A stretch of DNA of 6,112 nucleotides from an uncultured Lachnospiraceae bacterium. GTDB taxonomy: Bacteria; Bacillota; Clostridia; Lachnospirales; Lachnospiraceae. Position numbers and translations under genes: made by a program. The notes under the pieces were generated by a model, which made no database searches, was not told the origin of the DNA, and saw only the letters and a list, made by a program, of their open reading frames with translations. Where the stretch lies: contig CADCOU010000323.1 in NCBI GenBank assembly GCA_902803155.1, forward strand, positions 1 to 6,112. Reading direction: 5' to 3'. Positions 4,763-6,112 of this stretch are shown here, in pieces (position 1 is the first letter of the stretch; each line of letters begins with the position of its first letter).

Positions 4763-6035
4763 CGTTGGCAATAGCCTCTTCGATGATCGCCTGTGCGTTG
4801 TCACAAGCCGCTGCCATCAGATCCGGATCAGACGGATTCTGCCACGGATCCAGGAATGCGCCTGCCTGCTGCAGAGCATCTTCCCAGACGGTGGTGTTCC
4901 TGGTGTACGGTCTGAAGTACAGATTAGCCTCTTCCTCAGCCTTGGTGAATGCGGAAACATCCATGCCCTCGAACGCATTTGCGAACTCTTCGGACACGCC
5001 CTTCATACCGGCCATGGTAACACCAAGCTCGGCCTGCTCTTTCTGAGCCTTCTCAGAGCAGAAATAGGAGATCAGGCTGTAGCAGGCATCCGGATCTTCG
5101 ACCTGGTAGGAAGCAGCCCATCCAAGGCCGTTGTAGCAGCTCCAGCGCTCGCCTTCGTCACACTGTCCGTTCTCGTTGACATCCGCGTACGGGATCATAG
5201 CCCATGCATAGTCGTCATGGTTCTCGGCAGTGTAGAAGAAGTTGATCATCCAGGAACCCTGTGTGATCATGCCGACAACGCCTGATGCGAACAGGGAGTC
5301 GGTTCCGGTCTCAGCAACAACAGTCTGCGGAGCAGCAACTTCAAGGATCTGGCGCATCTTCTCCATGCCGGCCTTTGCCTCATCGGATCCGATGGTGGTT
5401 CCCTTGTGATCATCGGTGATGACCTGTGCGCCGTAATCATAAACGATGTTGTACCAGCCGTCCTGGTTGTTGGAGGTGTTGATCGCATAGCCGTATACGC
5501 CGTCGTCCTTGCCTGCCTCGGTGATCTTGGTGGCAGCGTCAAGAACATCATCCCATGACCAGTCGTCGGTCGGATAGTCTACGCCGTACTTGTCGAAGAT
5601 CGCCTTGTTGTAAAGAAGAGCGATGGTGTCATGGTCCTTCGGCAGTGCATACTGTACGCCGTTGCTGTTGTACAGATCCACAACGCCTTCATAGTAATTG
5701 GCCAGGTCGATGTTGTCGTCCGCTGCAATATAGTCATCCAGCGGTAAGATGAGATCATTCTCCATGTACATCTGCGCGGTGTTGGAATGCATCCAGAATA
5801 CATCCGGCATCTGTCCGCCGGAAGCACCTGCCTCGAGCAGTGTCCAGTAGTTGTCCCAGTTGATGACTTCGATGTTGGCCTTGATGCCGGACTCCTCTGA
5901 CCATTCATCCGCGATCTGCTGCAGACCCGGCTGCTGGTTGTTGTCCCAGATGTTGACTGTGATGTCAGCCATCGCGGCACTTGCCATTGCTACAACAAAA
6001 CCTGCTGTAAGCACACCCAGTAACGCTTTTCTCAT
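4758..6035 (-). CDS. Extracellular sugar-binding protein of a CUT1 ABC transporter (no lipobox)
   Basis: This 425-residue exported protein belongs to the family 1 extracellular solute-binding proteins, which capture a mono- or oligosaccharide outside the cell and hand it to the permeases. Residues 1-23 form a signal peptide (MRK, then a hydrophobic core, then S-A-A-M-A) with a predicted signal peptidase I cut at AMA|D. Typical features follow: a first strand DITVNIWDNN, QIADEWSEESGIKANIEVIN (39-58), then GGQMPDVFWMHSN (73-85), PLDDYI (98-103), and WSWDDVLDAATKI (159-171). The chain is rich in Trp and Tyr, as expected for sugar stacking. Oddities are the missing lipobox cysteine, an EF-hand-like loop at 285-296 and five cysteines in the mature part. 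The start is the ATG at 6033-6035, with AAAGGAGG 7 nt upstream; an upstream in-frame extension of 14 codons lacks an SD and would hide the signal peptide. It is the first gene of the operon; the ligand is unknown. Confidence 0.94.
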   Translation of the reverse strand: MRKALLGVLTAGFVVAMASAAMADITVNIWDNNQQPGLQQIADEWSEESGIKANIEVINWDNYWTLLEAGASGGQMPDVFWMHSNTAQMYMENDLILPLDDYIAADDNIDLANYYEGVVDLYNSNGVQYALPKDHDTIALLYNKAIFDKYGVDYPTDDWSWDDVLDAATKITEAGKDDGVYGYAINTSNNQDGWYNIVYDYGAQVITDDHKGTTIGSDEAKAGMEKMRQILEVAAPQTVVAETGTDSLFASGVVGMITQGSWMINFFYTAENHDDYAWAMIPYADVNENGQCDEGERWSCYNGLGWAASYQVEDPDACYSLISYFCSEKAQKEQAELGVTMAGMKGVSEEFANAFEGMDVSAFTKAEEEANLYFRPYTRNTTVWEDALQQAGAFLDPWQNPSDPDLMAAACDNAQAIIEEAIANE

Positions 6036-6042
6036 TTTAAGT

Positions 6043-6050
6043 CCTCCTTT
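6043..6050 (-). promoter_or_regulatory. Strong Shine-Dalgarno site of the binding-protein gene
   Basis: AAAGGAGG with a 7-nt spacer precedes the ATG at 6035. It settles the start at the signal peptide and implies high translation, as expected for a binding protein. Confidence 0.85.
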
Positions 6051-6068
6051 TCGTGAAAAAAGTTCAAT

Positions 6069-6082
6069 GAAGTACACACTTC
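6069..6082 (-). repeat. Inverted repeat near the predicted transcription start (possible operator)
   Basis: GAAGT-ACAC-ACTTC is a perfect 5-bp inverted repeat with a 4-nt centre, just downstream of the expected start point (near 6084). Partial outer matches (TCA/TGA) widen it with a 2-nt offset. Its place suits a repressor site or a small leader hairpin. It does not match a LacI-type or cre operator with central CG. Confidence 0.3.
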
Positions 6083-6090
6083 TGACACAT

Positions 6091-6096
6091 ATTATA
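6091..6096 (-). promoter_or_regulatory. Consensus -10 box of the sugar ABC operon promoter
   Basis: TATAAT on the minus strand lies 55 bp upstream of the binding-protein ATG. The -35 region at 17-bp spacing falls beyond the window, so only half of the promoter can be judged. The box sits within a palindrome, CATAT-A-ATATG. Confidence 0.6.
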
Positions 6097-6112
6097 TGCC
6101 TTTTCTTAGTCA

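Noticed and set aside
6036..6077. 14-codon upstream extension of the binding protein starting at 6077
   Set aside because: It has no SD, would run through the real SD at 6043-6050, and would place extra residues before a well-formed signal peptide.
1..6112. CRISPR array, insertion sequence, tRNA or phage genes
   Set aside because: No spaced direct repeats, transposase motifs, cloverleaf-like segments or phage proteins were seen; the gaps between genes are all under about 160 bp.

Overview
The window looks like a chromosomal stretch from an anaerobic, low-to-mid-GC Firmicute, most likely a gut Clostridium/Lachnospiraceae-type bacterium. The evidence is strong AGGAGG-type Shine-Dalgarno (SD) sites, TTG start codons used with good SDs, a YesL (DUF624) protein beside a sugar ABC transporter that has no ATPase, and the start of a LigB-type/AMMECR1 gene typical of such anaerobes. 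GC by eye is about one half. No species is claimed. All recognised genes lie on the minus strand, so transcription runs from right to left. No mobile element, CRISPR array, tRNA or rRNA was seen.

Right part (about 6112 down to 2826): a CUT1-type carbohydrate ABC importer operon. It holds an exported solute-binding protein (4758-6035), a MalF-like permease (3774-4661) and a MalG-like permease (2914-3756). A consensus -10 box (6091-6096) and a short inverted repeat near the predicted transcription start precede it. The 96-bp gap between binding protein and first permease is full of RNA structure: a hairpin over the stop codon, a GC-rich terminator-like hairpin, and a stem that would pair with the permease SD. 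The operon ends in a 9-bp direct repeat/hairpin and a strong bidirectional terminator (2826-2856). No ATP-binding subunit, glycosidase or regulator is present, so the ATPase is probably shared and encoded elsewhere.

Middle part (2823 down to 314): a second unit starting from an extended -10 promoter next to that terminator. It encodes a small membrane-anchored protein with an extracellular domain that resembles part of a solute-binding protein (2054-2761), then a YesL/DUF624 membrane protein (1288-2040) only 13 bp downstream, then an EamA/DMT-family 10-helix transporter (341-1219) 68 bp further on. A clean intrinsic terminator (314-340) begins directly after the EamA stop codon.

Left end (222 down to 1): the first 74 codons of a LigB-like class III extradiol dioxygenase-domain protein, probably AmmeMemoRadiSam system protein A, cut by the window edge.

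The most interesting points are the uncharacterised anchored protein paired with YesL, the binding protein that lacks a lipobox yet carries a near-perfect EF-hand-like calcium loop and five cysteines, and the structured leader of the first permease. None of these amounts to a proven new system; most of the window is an ordinary sugar-uptake neighbourhood.
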